Shown here one piece after another: positions 53,281-60,767 of a stretch of 64,000 nucleotides of DNA. Location of the stretch: positions 223,872 through 287,871 of the forward strand of contig QKAS01000032.1 in the NCBI GenBank assembly GCA_003246295.1, given 5' to 3'. Every line of letters begins with the position of its first letter. Position 1 is the first letter of the stretch. Made by a program: the position numbers and the translations under genes. The DNA comes from Clostridia bacterium. Its GTDB lineage: Bacteria > Bacillota > Clostridia > Lachnospirales > Lachnospiraceae. The notes under the pieces are model-generated. The model was not told the DNA's origin and did not search any database. It saw only the letters and a list, made by a program, of their open reading frames with translations.

Positions 53281-54094
53281 GAATGCTAATTCCAAGAACA
53301 CTATTTCGATAGCTATTTGCGGACATTCCCACCTGTCGCTTAAATACTTTTGAAAAATGAGCCACATCAAGAAAACCGATTTCATCCGAGATTTCTCCTA
53401 TCCTTCTCGATGGGTCTGCAAGCATCTCTTTTGCTTTTTCTATTCTGACAGAATTTAATATTTCCGAAAAATTCTTTCCAGTATGTTTGTTCAGTAGCTT
53501 ACTCAAATGCCATTGACTGACATAGGTCTTTTCTGCCACATCCGAAAGTTTTAATTTTTTATCATAATTTTCTTCAATGTATGCGAGTGCATTCTTGACA
53601 ATAAAACTACTTGCCGAACTAAGTAGTTCTTCCTGTTCTCCTTCACCAGAGACTGCCTTTTCTTGTAAGCCATGGCTCTCATCCATATTATCTTCGGATG
53701 GTTCCATTACACTTTGTCTTCCTTTGACCTTCTCTGCCATCGCGTAAATCGCTTCTTCAATTTCTTCCATATTAGACGGCTTTAGCAAAAACCGGCACAC
53801 TCCCAGTCTGATTGCTGTCTGCGCGTAATCAAAGTCTCTGTATCCCGTTAAAACGCATACCTGTAAATTCGGAAATTGTGACTTTACTGCTGCAATCATA
53901 CTCAATCCATCAATCTCTGGCATACAGATATCAAGAAATACCAGATCAGGTGACATTTCTTCAATTAATTTCTTACCGCTCATTCCGTCATTTGCAGTGC
54001 CCACAACTCTACATTGAAATTTTGTCCAGTCCACACTTCTTGACAGACCTTCTACAATAATTGGTTCATCATCAATTAATACTACTTTTAACAT
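53267..54094 (-). CDS. AraC-type response regulator (YesN-like)
   Basis: Cytoplasmic partner of the sensor kinase at 57415-59253. The receiver (about 1-120) has LIDDEPIIVEGL, the phospho-acceptor Asp in LVFLDICMPEIDG, and the switch Lys in FLLKPSN; the C-terminal AraC/HTH_18 domain (about 175-275) has LKLSDVAEKTYVSQWHLSKLL and IGEISDEIGFLDVAHFSKVFKR with 21 residues (cut here as ISDEIGFLDVAHFSKVFK). The ATG at 54094 gives MLKVVLIDDEP; a frame to 54133 is longer but not family-like. It likely activates the transporter and phosphorylase genes. Predicted 275 aa. Confidence 0.93.
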   Translation of the reverse strand: MLKVVLIDDEPIIVEGLSRSVDWTKFQCRVVGTANDGMSGKKLIEEMSPDLVFLDICMPEIDGLSMIAAVKSQFPNLQVCVLTGYRDFDYAQTAIRLGVCRFLLKPSNMEEIEEAIYAMAEKVKGRQSVMEPSEDNMDESHGLQEKAVSGEGEQEELLSSASSFIVKNALAYIEENYDKKLKLSDVAEKTYVSQWHLSKLLNKHTGKNFSEILNSVRIEKAKEMLADPSRRIGEISDEIGFLDVAHFSKVFKRQVGMSANSYRNSVLGISIQKEE

Positions 54095-54149
54095 ATTTAT
54101 TTCCAATCTGCTGCAAACAGCAATACAAATCAACTCATTTGTTTAGATT

Positions 54150-55001
54150 TTATCCTTTTACTGCGCCGGCCGTCAATCCTTTGATAATATTCTTCTGAAG
54201 CAGAATGTAAATAATGAGTACCGGGAATACAATCAATGTAACGCTAGCTGCCATTAATCCAAAATCTGTTCCATACTTCGAGCTGATTTCTTCCAATAAT
54301 GTGGAAACAGGAAATTTAGTATTATCACGAATCATAATCTTTTGTACAAACAGATCGTTATACGACCATAGGAAACTAAAGATTGCAACCGTAGATAATG
54401 ATGCCTTACAGATCGGTACAATGATTTTTCCAAACACCTGATATACATTGGCACCTTCCATATATGCCGCCTCTTCCATTTCAATCGGGACACTTTTTAA
54501 AAATCCAATCATAACAATGGTAGCAAAGCTTAAATTACCGGCAATCTGTGGCAGAATCACTGCAAGATTTGTATTTAAGAGTTTTAAAGAAACAATCATC
54601 TTAAAAACCGGTATAATAGTAGAAAACACTGGGAACATAAGACTTGCAACAATCATGCTCATCAGGAATTTTTTTCCTGTAAAATCATAACGTGTCAGTG
54701 CAAATGACATCATGGAAGACAAAAGCATCACCCCTATTGTTACAGTTCCTGAAATAATAAGGCTATTCTTATATGCATTTAATACATTAAGACGTTCAAA
54801 GGCATTTCTGTAGTTTTCAAAAGTAGGATTCAACGGCAAAGAAAATGAGGAAGATAAAACCTCTGACGATTCTTTCAGTGAATTCAGTATAACCCATATA
54901 AAAGGGAACACAGTCCCAATTCCCCAGAGAATCAGGATCAAATAAATCAGTACTATTCCTAATGGAAGCTTTTTTTCTGTTTTACGATTACCTCGTTTCA
55001 T
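54150..55001 (-). CDS. Sugar ABC transporter permease (MalG type)
   Basis: Second permease of the sugar uptake system. Six hydrophobic helices and the EAA loop EEAAYMEGANVYQVFGKIIVP, which contacts the ATPase (shortened: EEAAYMEGANVYQVFGKII). The 283 aa protein opens with a basic stretch and the long first helix of CUT1 permeases. Its start overlaps the stop of the first permease (ATGA). The ATPase is absent from the window; such transporters often share one multi-sugar ATPase. Confidence 0.94.
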   Translation of the reverse strand: MKRGNRKTEKKLPLGIVLIYLILILWGIGTVFPFIWVILNSLKESSEVLSSSFSLPLNPTFENYRNAFERLNVLNAYKNSLIISGTVTIGVMLLSSMMSFALTRYDFTGKKFLMSMIVASLMFPVFSTIIPVFKMIVSLKLLNTNLAVILPQIAGNLSFATIVMIGFLKSVPIEMEEAAYMEGANVYQVFGKIIVPICKASLSTVAIFSFLWSYNDLFVQKIMIRDNTKFPVSTLLEEISSKYGTDFGLMAASVTLIVFPVLIIYILLQKNIIKGLTAGAVKG

Positions 55002-55888
55002 CTTGCTCTCCTTTCTCTTTTTTCGGTCGTTAGAATGCTGATGACTTTTGAAACCAGCACACCCATCACTACAATCACAATTGCAAGTACTGAACCGTAA
55101 TCATAATTATTCATACCAAATGTGACCTGATACATATAAGTACCCAGAAAATGTGTTAACCCCTGTGGTGCACCATTTGGAACAATGACCCATGGAAGGT
55201 CAAAAATCTTTAGCGCTCCAGTGACCGCAAGCGTAATGCATGTTGCAATGACACTTTTCATCAGAGGTATGGTAATGTAACCCACCTGCTTCAACTTACT
55301 GCAGCCATCTATTTCAGCTGCCTCATAAATATCATCTGAAATATCGCTTAACCCTGTTAATAAGATAACAAAATAGAATCCTACATAGCTCCAAAGTGTA
55401 GGAATACTTACCATTACGAAAGCCAACTCTGGTTTTAACCAGTTTACTGGTTCATATCCAAAACCTGCAAGTATCTGGTTCAGCATTCCACCATTAAAAT
55501 TATAAAACAGTTTAAACAACAGACCAATCGCGGTCGCTGAGATTACAATGGGGAAAAAGAATATGGTCCTAAAAATCTGCTGTCCTCTTTTTATGTTCAT
55601 TACAAGAATTGCAAGAAGAAAGCCTATTCCAACCTCAAATACAACGGTCAAAAACATCATTTTGAACGAATTCATAATAGCAACCATCAAATCTTTATCT
55701 GTTAATAATTTTCTATAATTGTCAGCACCAATATATTTCCAGTCACTTCCCGGCATTTTTACAATACTTGTCATATCAAAACAGCTGTTCCTTATATTTT
55801 CAAGAAAAGGAACATAGAGAAATAGTGTCAAAAACAATAGACCCGGTATGATAAATACAAGCAATGGACTTTTTTTCTTATAAAGCAT
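54998..55888 (-). CDS. Sugar ABC transporter permease (MalF type)
   Basis: First permease of the sugar uptake system. Six hydrophobic helices and the EAA loop YEAAEIDGCSKLKQVGYITI (about 190-210). The 296 aa protein is of the CUT1 family. It is 79 bases downstream of the binding-protein gene and coupled to the second permease. Substrate inferred from neighbours as N,N'-diacetylchitobiose. Confidence 0.94.
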   Translation of the reverse strand: MLYKKKSPLLVFIIPGLLFLTLFLYVPFLENIRNSCFDMTSIVKMPGSDWKYIGADNYRKLLTDKDLMVAIMNSFKMMFLTVVFEVGIGFLLAILVMNIKRGQQIFRTIFFFPIVISATAIGLLFKLFYNFNGGMLNQILAGFGYEPVNWLKPELAFVMVSIPTLWSYVGFYFVILLTGLSDISDDIYEAAEIDGCSKLKQVGYITIPLMKSVIATCITLAVTGALKIFDLPWVIVPNGAPQGLTHFLGTYMYQVTFGMNNYDYGSVLAIVIVVMGVLVSKVISILTTEKRERRAR

Positions 55889-55967
55889 CTGAATTCCACC
55901 TGTTTCTTATAAATTTTTAAAGGAAGGGGTTTTGACCCCTTCCCCTGTTTTCATGTTTACACTTTAA

Positions 55968-57317
55968 TTATTTTCTTGCTGCATTCACAGAAAGTGCTTC
56001 ATTTAGAAGATCCTGTGCTGATAATTCGCCAGTTGAAACTTTCACAATTCCACCAACAATAATTTTATATGCTTCTGGATCAATTCTAGAGTCTGTTGGT
56101 GCGCATATGCTACTTGCTGCACTACTATAGTCAAGTCCTGAAAGAGCGAGCGGAGACATTCCATCAATTGGTTCAACAGCACATGCTGCCTGTCCATTTC
56201 CATTCCAATATTTCTGTACAGAATCTTTATTGGTATGTGCCATTACGAATTTAACTGCTGCATCTCTTTTTTCTGGATCTTCCCATGCTTTTTTTGTAAT
56301 ATAGAATCCTGAAGACATACCACCAACCAAAGCGCCTGCTTTTGCTTTCTGATTTTCAACACCTGGGAATGGAATCACTACAGTATTCTCAACATCTGTT
56401 ACGCCGCCTAAATACCAGGAACCATCTAACTGCATTGCTGCTTTTTTATCTTTGAAGAGCTGTCCTACATATGCATCATCAACAGTGTCTGTATCTTCTG
56501 GAAATGCACCCATATCGCGAAGTGTCTTAAATGTTTCCAGTCCTGCTGCCCATTCAGCTGGTGCTGTTTCTGGTACAGATGTATAACTTTCTTCTCCTGC
56601 CGCATATAACATTAGGAATTCAATCCAGTAATGAGGTACATTATTTAAAGAACATGCAATTGGAATAATTCCATTTTCTTTAAATACAGCGATTGCATTG
56701 GTAAGGGATTCCCAATCTGTTGGTAGTTCTACACCATACTGATCAAAAAGATCTTTGTTGCAATATAAACCTTCCCAATATCCAGTGGTTGGAATCGCTC
56801 TTGAAACGCCATCTGTATTGGTTACAGCCACAAGCGCTGCATCAAGTGTATCCTTTGCGTAGTCTGGGTACTCAGCCTTAATTTCATCAACTGTTACGAA
56901 TTTATCTGTTGCAATAATCGTATTTGCAGTTGCATCTGTGAAGAATTGAAGTACATCAGGTTCGTTCCCAACAGAAAAATCAGCTGCAATTGTCGCTTTC
57001 CATTCTTCATCTGAAACCTGTGAGTTATCCTCAACTGTGATATAACTATTCTCTTCCATAAATGCTTTGTTGATTTCTTCATAAATCGGAGCATTTGGAT
57101 CTGTACCCCCAAACATAGATACCGTTTTTAAGGTTACAGGATTTTTTGCTTCTTCTGCCTGTGCTGTTTCAGCGGGTGCTTCCGTTGATTCAGCCTGTGC
57201 TTCCTCTTCTACCTGTGTTTCTGACACAGCAGCTTCTTCTTTCGCTGCGCCACAACCTGCCAGCATAGACGCTGTCATCGCTGCAACAAGTAATACCGAT
57301 AAAACTTTCTTTTTCAT
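55968..57317 (-). CDS. Sugar-binding lipoprotein of the ABC transporter
   Basis: Extracytoplasmic solute-binding protein, family 1. A lipoprotein signal (MKKKVLSVLLVAAMTASMLAG, lipobox LAGC, Cys22; shortened: LLVAAMTASMLAGC) is followed by an Ala/Glu-rich linker (to about 55) and a two-lobe binding fold with IYEEINKAFMEENSYI and GALVGGMSSGFYITKKAWED. Length 449 aa is normal. It is the first gene of the transporter operon. The ligand is inferred from context, not visible in the sequence. A hairpin lies between its -10 element and start. Confidence 0.92.
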   Translation of the reverse strand: MKKKVLSVLLVAAMTASMLAGCGAAKEEAAVSETQVEEEAQAESTEAPAETAQAEEAKNPVTLKTVSMFGGTDPNAPIYEEINKAFMEENSYITVEDNSQVSDEEWKATIAADFSVGNEPDVLQFFTDATANTIIATDKFVTVDEIKAEYPDYAKDTLDAALVAVTNTDGVSRAIPTTGYWEGLYCNKDLFDQYGVELPTDWESLTNAIAVFKENGIIPIACSLNNVPHYWIEFLMLYAAGEESYTSVPETAPAEWAAGLETFKTLRDMGAFPEDTDTVDDAYVGQLFKDKKAAMQLDGSWYLGGVTDVENTVVIPFPGVENQKAKAGALVGGMSSGFYITKKAWEDPEKRDAAVKFVMAHTNKDSVQKYWNGNGQAACAVEPIDGMSPLALSGLDYSSAASSICAPTDSRIDPEAYKIIVGGIVKVSTGELSAQDLLNEALSVNAARK

Positions 57318-57337
57318 CTGTTTCTTCCTCCTTCTAC

Positions 57338-57358
57338 TTTATAGCTCTTTGCTATAAA
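57338..57358 (-). promoter_or_regulatory. Hairpin in the leader of the sugar-binding protein gene
   Basis: Perfect 8-bp stem TTTATAGC / GCTATAAA with a 5-base loop, 20 bases before the start and just upstream of GGAGG. The preceding TATAAT (57363-57368) has no good -35, which suggests an activator. The hairpin may protect the mRNA or be an operator. Confidence 0.55.
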
Positions 57359-57414
57359 TAGAATTATAGATAATATATCCTCTAAAAGCATTAGACCGAT
57401 TTGACATTATTTGT

Positions 57415-59253
57415 TCATTCTTGCCATATTGCATCGTTTGGAATTACAATCCTTGTTAAAAATGTTCCATCTTCCGGAGTTGAAACCTCCAATCCATATT
57501 GCAATCCGTACATAAGCCGTATTCTCTTATGAACATTTCGAATTCCAATCGATATATGTTTCGAATGCTCTTCTTTTATATCAGTCTCCGTCGGGCTTAA
57601 TTCTACATGATCCAACTGTGTTGCAGTTTCTTCTTCACCCGCTAAAATTAATTCTGTACGGATTCTCTCCAACGTCTCGTTTGTTACTGGCTTTCCTGTA
57701 TTTAAAACATCAAGTAATACTTTATCATTATCACTATGAATACTGATTTTAATTGTTCCTTTATTTACTTTTTCAATTCCATGCAGAATTGCATTCTCAA
57801 TGATAGGCTGTAAAATCAATTGTGGGACTCTCGTTCTAAGAAGAGATTCATCAATATCCTTTTCAACAAGGAGTCGTTGTCCAAACCGCATTGACATGAT
57901 ATACAGATAAGCGTCAACACATCTAAGTTCTTCAGAAAGATATACTTCTGCTCTGTTTGAGCGATTCATATTATGGTCAAGTACAATACTGAGCGATTCT
58001 ATCATTTTACAAACAGCAATATCTCCTGACATCCTGGCCTGCCAGTTCATCATCTCCAGTGTGTTATTTAAAAAGTGTGGATTGATCTGTGCCTGAAGCG
58101 CCGCAATCTGCGCATCTTTTCTTGCTAGTTTTTCATTATAAACAGAATCAAATAAATACTTGATCTGCTTTGACATATGACCAAATGAATTCGCCAAATA
58201 ATCAAATTCGGCATTCGGCATGCTTTTTTCTCCAATTGTCATACCGAATTTACCCTCTGTAATATTCTTTGAAAGTATGACCAGTTGTTCAACCGGATTT
58301 TCAATCTGTTTTTTTAAATATCGATATGCAGAATAAACAACCGGTATCAGTAGCAATGCTACTACCATGACGATTCGATATAATTCATTCAGGCTTTGAT
58401 AAAATTCCGAATTTTTTACTGCATAAATAAGAAATAGTGGATATGCATCTTCATCTCTTCCATAAGCATAGCCCCTGTATCCTTGTGCATATGTTTTATA
58501 CAAATATTCATTTCGTTCTATTTGCATTCCTGTCTGTAATTTTTCAAATATCGTCTCTGTCCTGATCTGTTCCTGCGATCCCCTTGTCAGGATCTCCGTG
58601 TTTTGATCAAAAAGAATTCCTAAATTGTCAATTGTCTCAATGGGAAGTTCTTTGTATAGGGCTTCTGTGTTTAATGCCAAAACCAGACTCCCATATTTAC
58701 GATAATCTGATACAGTATATAAATTGCGTACAAGTAATAATCTGTTGTCAACAACAATCGTCTGAATATAATTTGAATCACTTGAAATCGCCTGTAGTAT
58801 TTTTGTGTGAATTTCTTTCTGATATAAATGCAAGCCATAACCTGTCCTTGAAGAATAACATTTAGGCGCTTCTGTATCTTCAGCATAAAATGCATAGAAA
58901 TCAAATCTCTTATCCATATAATACTTTGATTTGAGAGATGCATTCATCTCGCTATAAAAATTCCCAGGATTGATTCTCCCTTTCTCATACGTATTCCATA
59001 AGTTCTCCCAGTCTCTCTCATAAGTAGGTTTCTGACTAAGACGAATTGCTTCATTCACTCTCATAGCTACAATAGAGGCCGCATTACTAATTCCGTCTTC
59101 GATTAATTTTTCATTTTTTTCAAGATAAACATTACGATAGGACAACAAAATAAAGGCTGTGATGATTCCAATCGGAATCAGCCAGCTGACCGCCATAAAA
59201 ATGAGTATTTTATAACGCAAGGAATTGGTATCAGGCTTTATTTTTTTCCACAT
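57415..59253 (-). CDS. Sensor histidine kinase, YesM/LytS-type
   Basis: Membrane sensor of the two-component pair for sugar uptake. Two membrane helices (about 15-38 and 290-312) enclose a ~250-residue extracellular sensor domain; a HAMP linker follows, then the HisKA_7TM-type domain with the phospho-acceptor His in LQAQINPHFLNNTLEMMNWQ and N box LQPIIENAILHGIEKV. The G box is SIGIRNVHKRIRLMYG. A polar insert of about 30 residues (from EETATQLDHVEL to EEHSKH) sits between the N and G boxes. Length 612 aa. Its partner is the AraC-type regulator beyond the transporter. Confidence 0.95.
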   Translation of the reverse strand: MWKKIKPDTNSLRYKILIFMAVSWLIPIGIITAFILLSYRNVYLEKNEKLIEDGISNAASIVAMRVNEAIRLSQKPTYERDWENLWNTYEKGRINPGNFYSEMNASLKSKYYMDKRFDFYAFYAEDTEAPKCYSSRTGYGLHLYQKEIHTKILQAISSDSNYIQTIVVDNRLLLVRNLYTVSDYRKYGSLVLALNTEALYKELPIETIDNLGILFDQNTEILTRGSQEQIRTETIFEKLQTGMQIERNEYLYKTYAQGYRGYAYGRDEDAYPLFLIYAVKNSEFYQSLNELYRIVMVVALLLIPVVYSAYRYLKKQIENPVEQLVILSKNITEGKFGMTIGEKSMPNAEFDYLANSFGHMSKQIKYLFDSVYNEKLARKDAQIAALQAQINPHFLNNTLEMMNWQARMSGDIAVCKMIESLSIVLDHNMNRSNRAEVYLSEELRCVDAYLYIMSMRFGQRLLVEKDIDESLLRTRVPQLILQPIIENAILHGIEKVNKGTIKISIHSDNDKVLLDVLNTGKPVTNETLERIRTELILAGEEETATQLDHVELSPTETDIKEEHSKHISIGIRNVHKRIRLMYGLQYGLEVSTPEDGTFLTRIVIPNDAIWQE

Positions 59254-59301
59254 ACATCCTCCCGGAATCTTTTTCTATAGTGTATCAAATAAATGCCAAG
59301 A

Positions 59302-59347
59302 AGGGAATTCCATTACCTGGATTTGACCTCTGGCAATGGCATTCCCT
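59302..59347 (-). terminator. Hairpin between the mutase and sensor kinase genes
   Basis: A long imperfect stem: AGGGAAT / ATTCCCT (59302-59308 with 59341-59347), one mismatch, then an 8-bp inner stem, 14-base loop. No strong T-run follows on either strand, so it may reduce, stabilise or process the transcript rather than end it. Confidence 0.5.
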
Positions 59348-59354
59348 ATTCTGA

Positions 59355-60767
59355 TTATAATTTAAAAAAAGATTCAAAAATATGGATAGCTCTAAGAATA
59401 TCTTTTTCTTCAGGCATCTCACAAAATATTCTTAATAATGGTTCTGTTCCTGAAAATCTACAAATAATCCAGCCTCCATTTTTAAAATATACTTTGCAAC
59501 CATCCAGATAAGATACTTTTTCGATTTCCCATAAAAGTTCAGGAAGTCGCTTTTCTACAAAAAGGATTGTTTGTATTTCTTCTTTTTTTAACTGATCAAA
59601 ACGATAATCCTTTTCCATCATATAACCAGGTCCAAATTTTTCCTGAATTTCTTCCATAATTACAGATAACTTCTTCCCTGTTACAGCAATCATTTCAACG
59701 AGAAGTGCTGCTGCATAAACACCGTCTTTCCCTTTAATATGGCCTCTGACAGTAAGTCCACCAGAAGACTCTCCTCCAATCACAGCGTCTGTTTCATTCA
59801 TTTTTGATGAAATGTGTTTAAAGCCCACCGGCACTTCATAACAATTCTCACCAAAAGCTTTTGCAAGACGATCCAGTCTATGTGTCGTTGCGATATTTCT
59901 CACAACCGGTCCACGCCAATTTTTATACGTAACCAGATAATAGTACAAAATAACAAGGATGTCATTGGGATGTAAAAAATTACCTTTATCATCAATAATT
60001 CCTATCCTATCCGCATCCCCATCTGTTGCAATCCCAATGTCACATCGATGATCCAGCACATGGTTCTGTAATGCTTTTAAAGTTCCAGCAGAGGGAGAGG
60101 GCAGTTTTCCACCAAACAAAGTATCGTGTCTATCATTGATCGTAAACAAGCTGCATCGCGCTGTATGAAAAATAGTTGCAAGTGACGTTTCACTGACTCC
60201 ATACATTGGATCCAGTGCAATCCTTAAACTTGCAGTTCTGATTCGTTCTATATCAATCTGTGTAAGTATATTGTCGAGATATTCATTTAACGGAAAGATT
60301 TCCTGAATGTTTCCGCTTTCAACTGCAACAGAATACTCCATTTCCCTGATTTCTTCCTCTTTAACATCAGCGCAATACTCCTCAATATCTTTCGTCTGAT
60401 ACTCATCTGCATCTCTTCCGCCAGATGTGAATATTTTAAATCCATTATAAATCGCAGGATTATGACTTGCTGTTACCATAATGCCATAAGGAAGCATATA
60501 TTTCATAACATAGAACATTACCATGGGGGTAGGTACTGACTGATTGATCAGTTTTGTAGGGATCCCTTCTGCTGCAAATACACAGGCAGCCCACTGCATC
60601 GCTTCTTTTGATAAAAATCTCCTGTCGTAACCAATGACAAGTCCTTCTTCCTCTACTCCTTCATTTTTCATCTTTGTAGCTAATGCTTTGGCAAGAATCC
60701 GAATATTTTGCCTTGTAAAGCCATCACCAATTACGGCTCTCCAGCCACCAGTTCCAAATTCTATCAT
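59355..60767 (-). CDS. Phosphohexomutase, probable GlcNAc-1-phosphate mutase
   Basis: Alpha-D-phosphohexomutase family enzyme. The active-site Ser is in VTASHNPAIYNGFKIF, the metal loop is TDGDADRIGI, the sugar-specificity loop is GGESSGGLTV and the phosphate loop is CRFSGTEPLLRIF. Length 470 aa is normal. Its ATG overlaps the phosphorylase stop (ATGA), so the enzymes are made together; a mutase acting on the phosphorylase product (GlcNAc-1-P to GlcNAc-6-P) is the natural reading. Vibrio has the same gene pair in its chitin operon. General phosphoglucomutase activity cannot be excluded. Confidence 0.88.
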   Translation of the reverse strand: MIEFGTGGWRAVIGDGFTRQNIRILAKALATKMKNEGVEEEGLVIGYDRRFLSKEAMQWAACVFAAEGIPTKLINQSVPTPMVMFYVMKYMLPYGIMVTASHNPAIYNGFKIFTSGGRDADEYQTKDIEEYCADVKEEEIREMEYSVAVESGNIQEIFPLNEYLDNILTQIDIERIRTASLRIALDPMYGVSETSLATIFHTARCSLFTINDRHDTLFGGKLPSPSAGTLKALQNHVLDHRCDIGIATDGDADRIGIIDDKGNFLHPNDILVILYYYLVTYKNWRGPVVRNIATTHRLDRLAKAFGENCYEVPVGFKHISSKMNETDAVIGGESSGGLTVRGHIKGKDGVYAAALLVEMIAVTGKKLSVIMEEIQEKFGPGYMMEKDYRFDQLKKEEIQTILFVEKRLPELLWEIEKVSYLDGCKVYFKNGGWIICRFSGTEPLLRIFCEMPEEKDILRAIHIFESFFKL

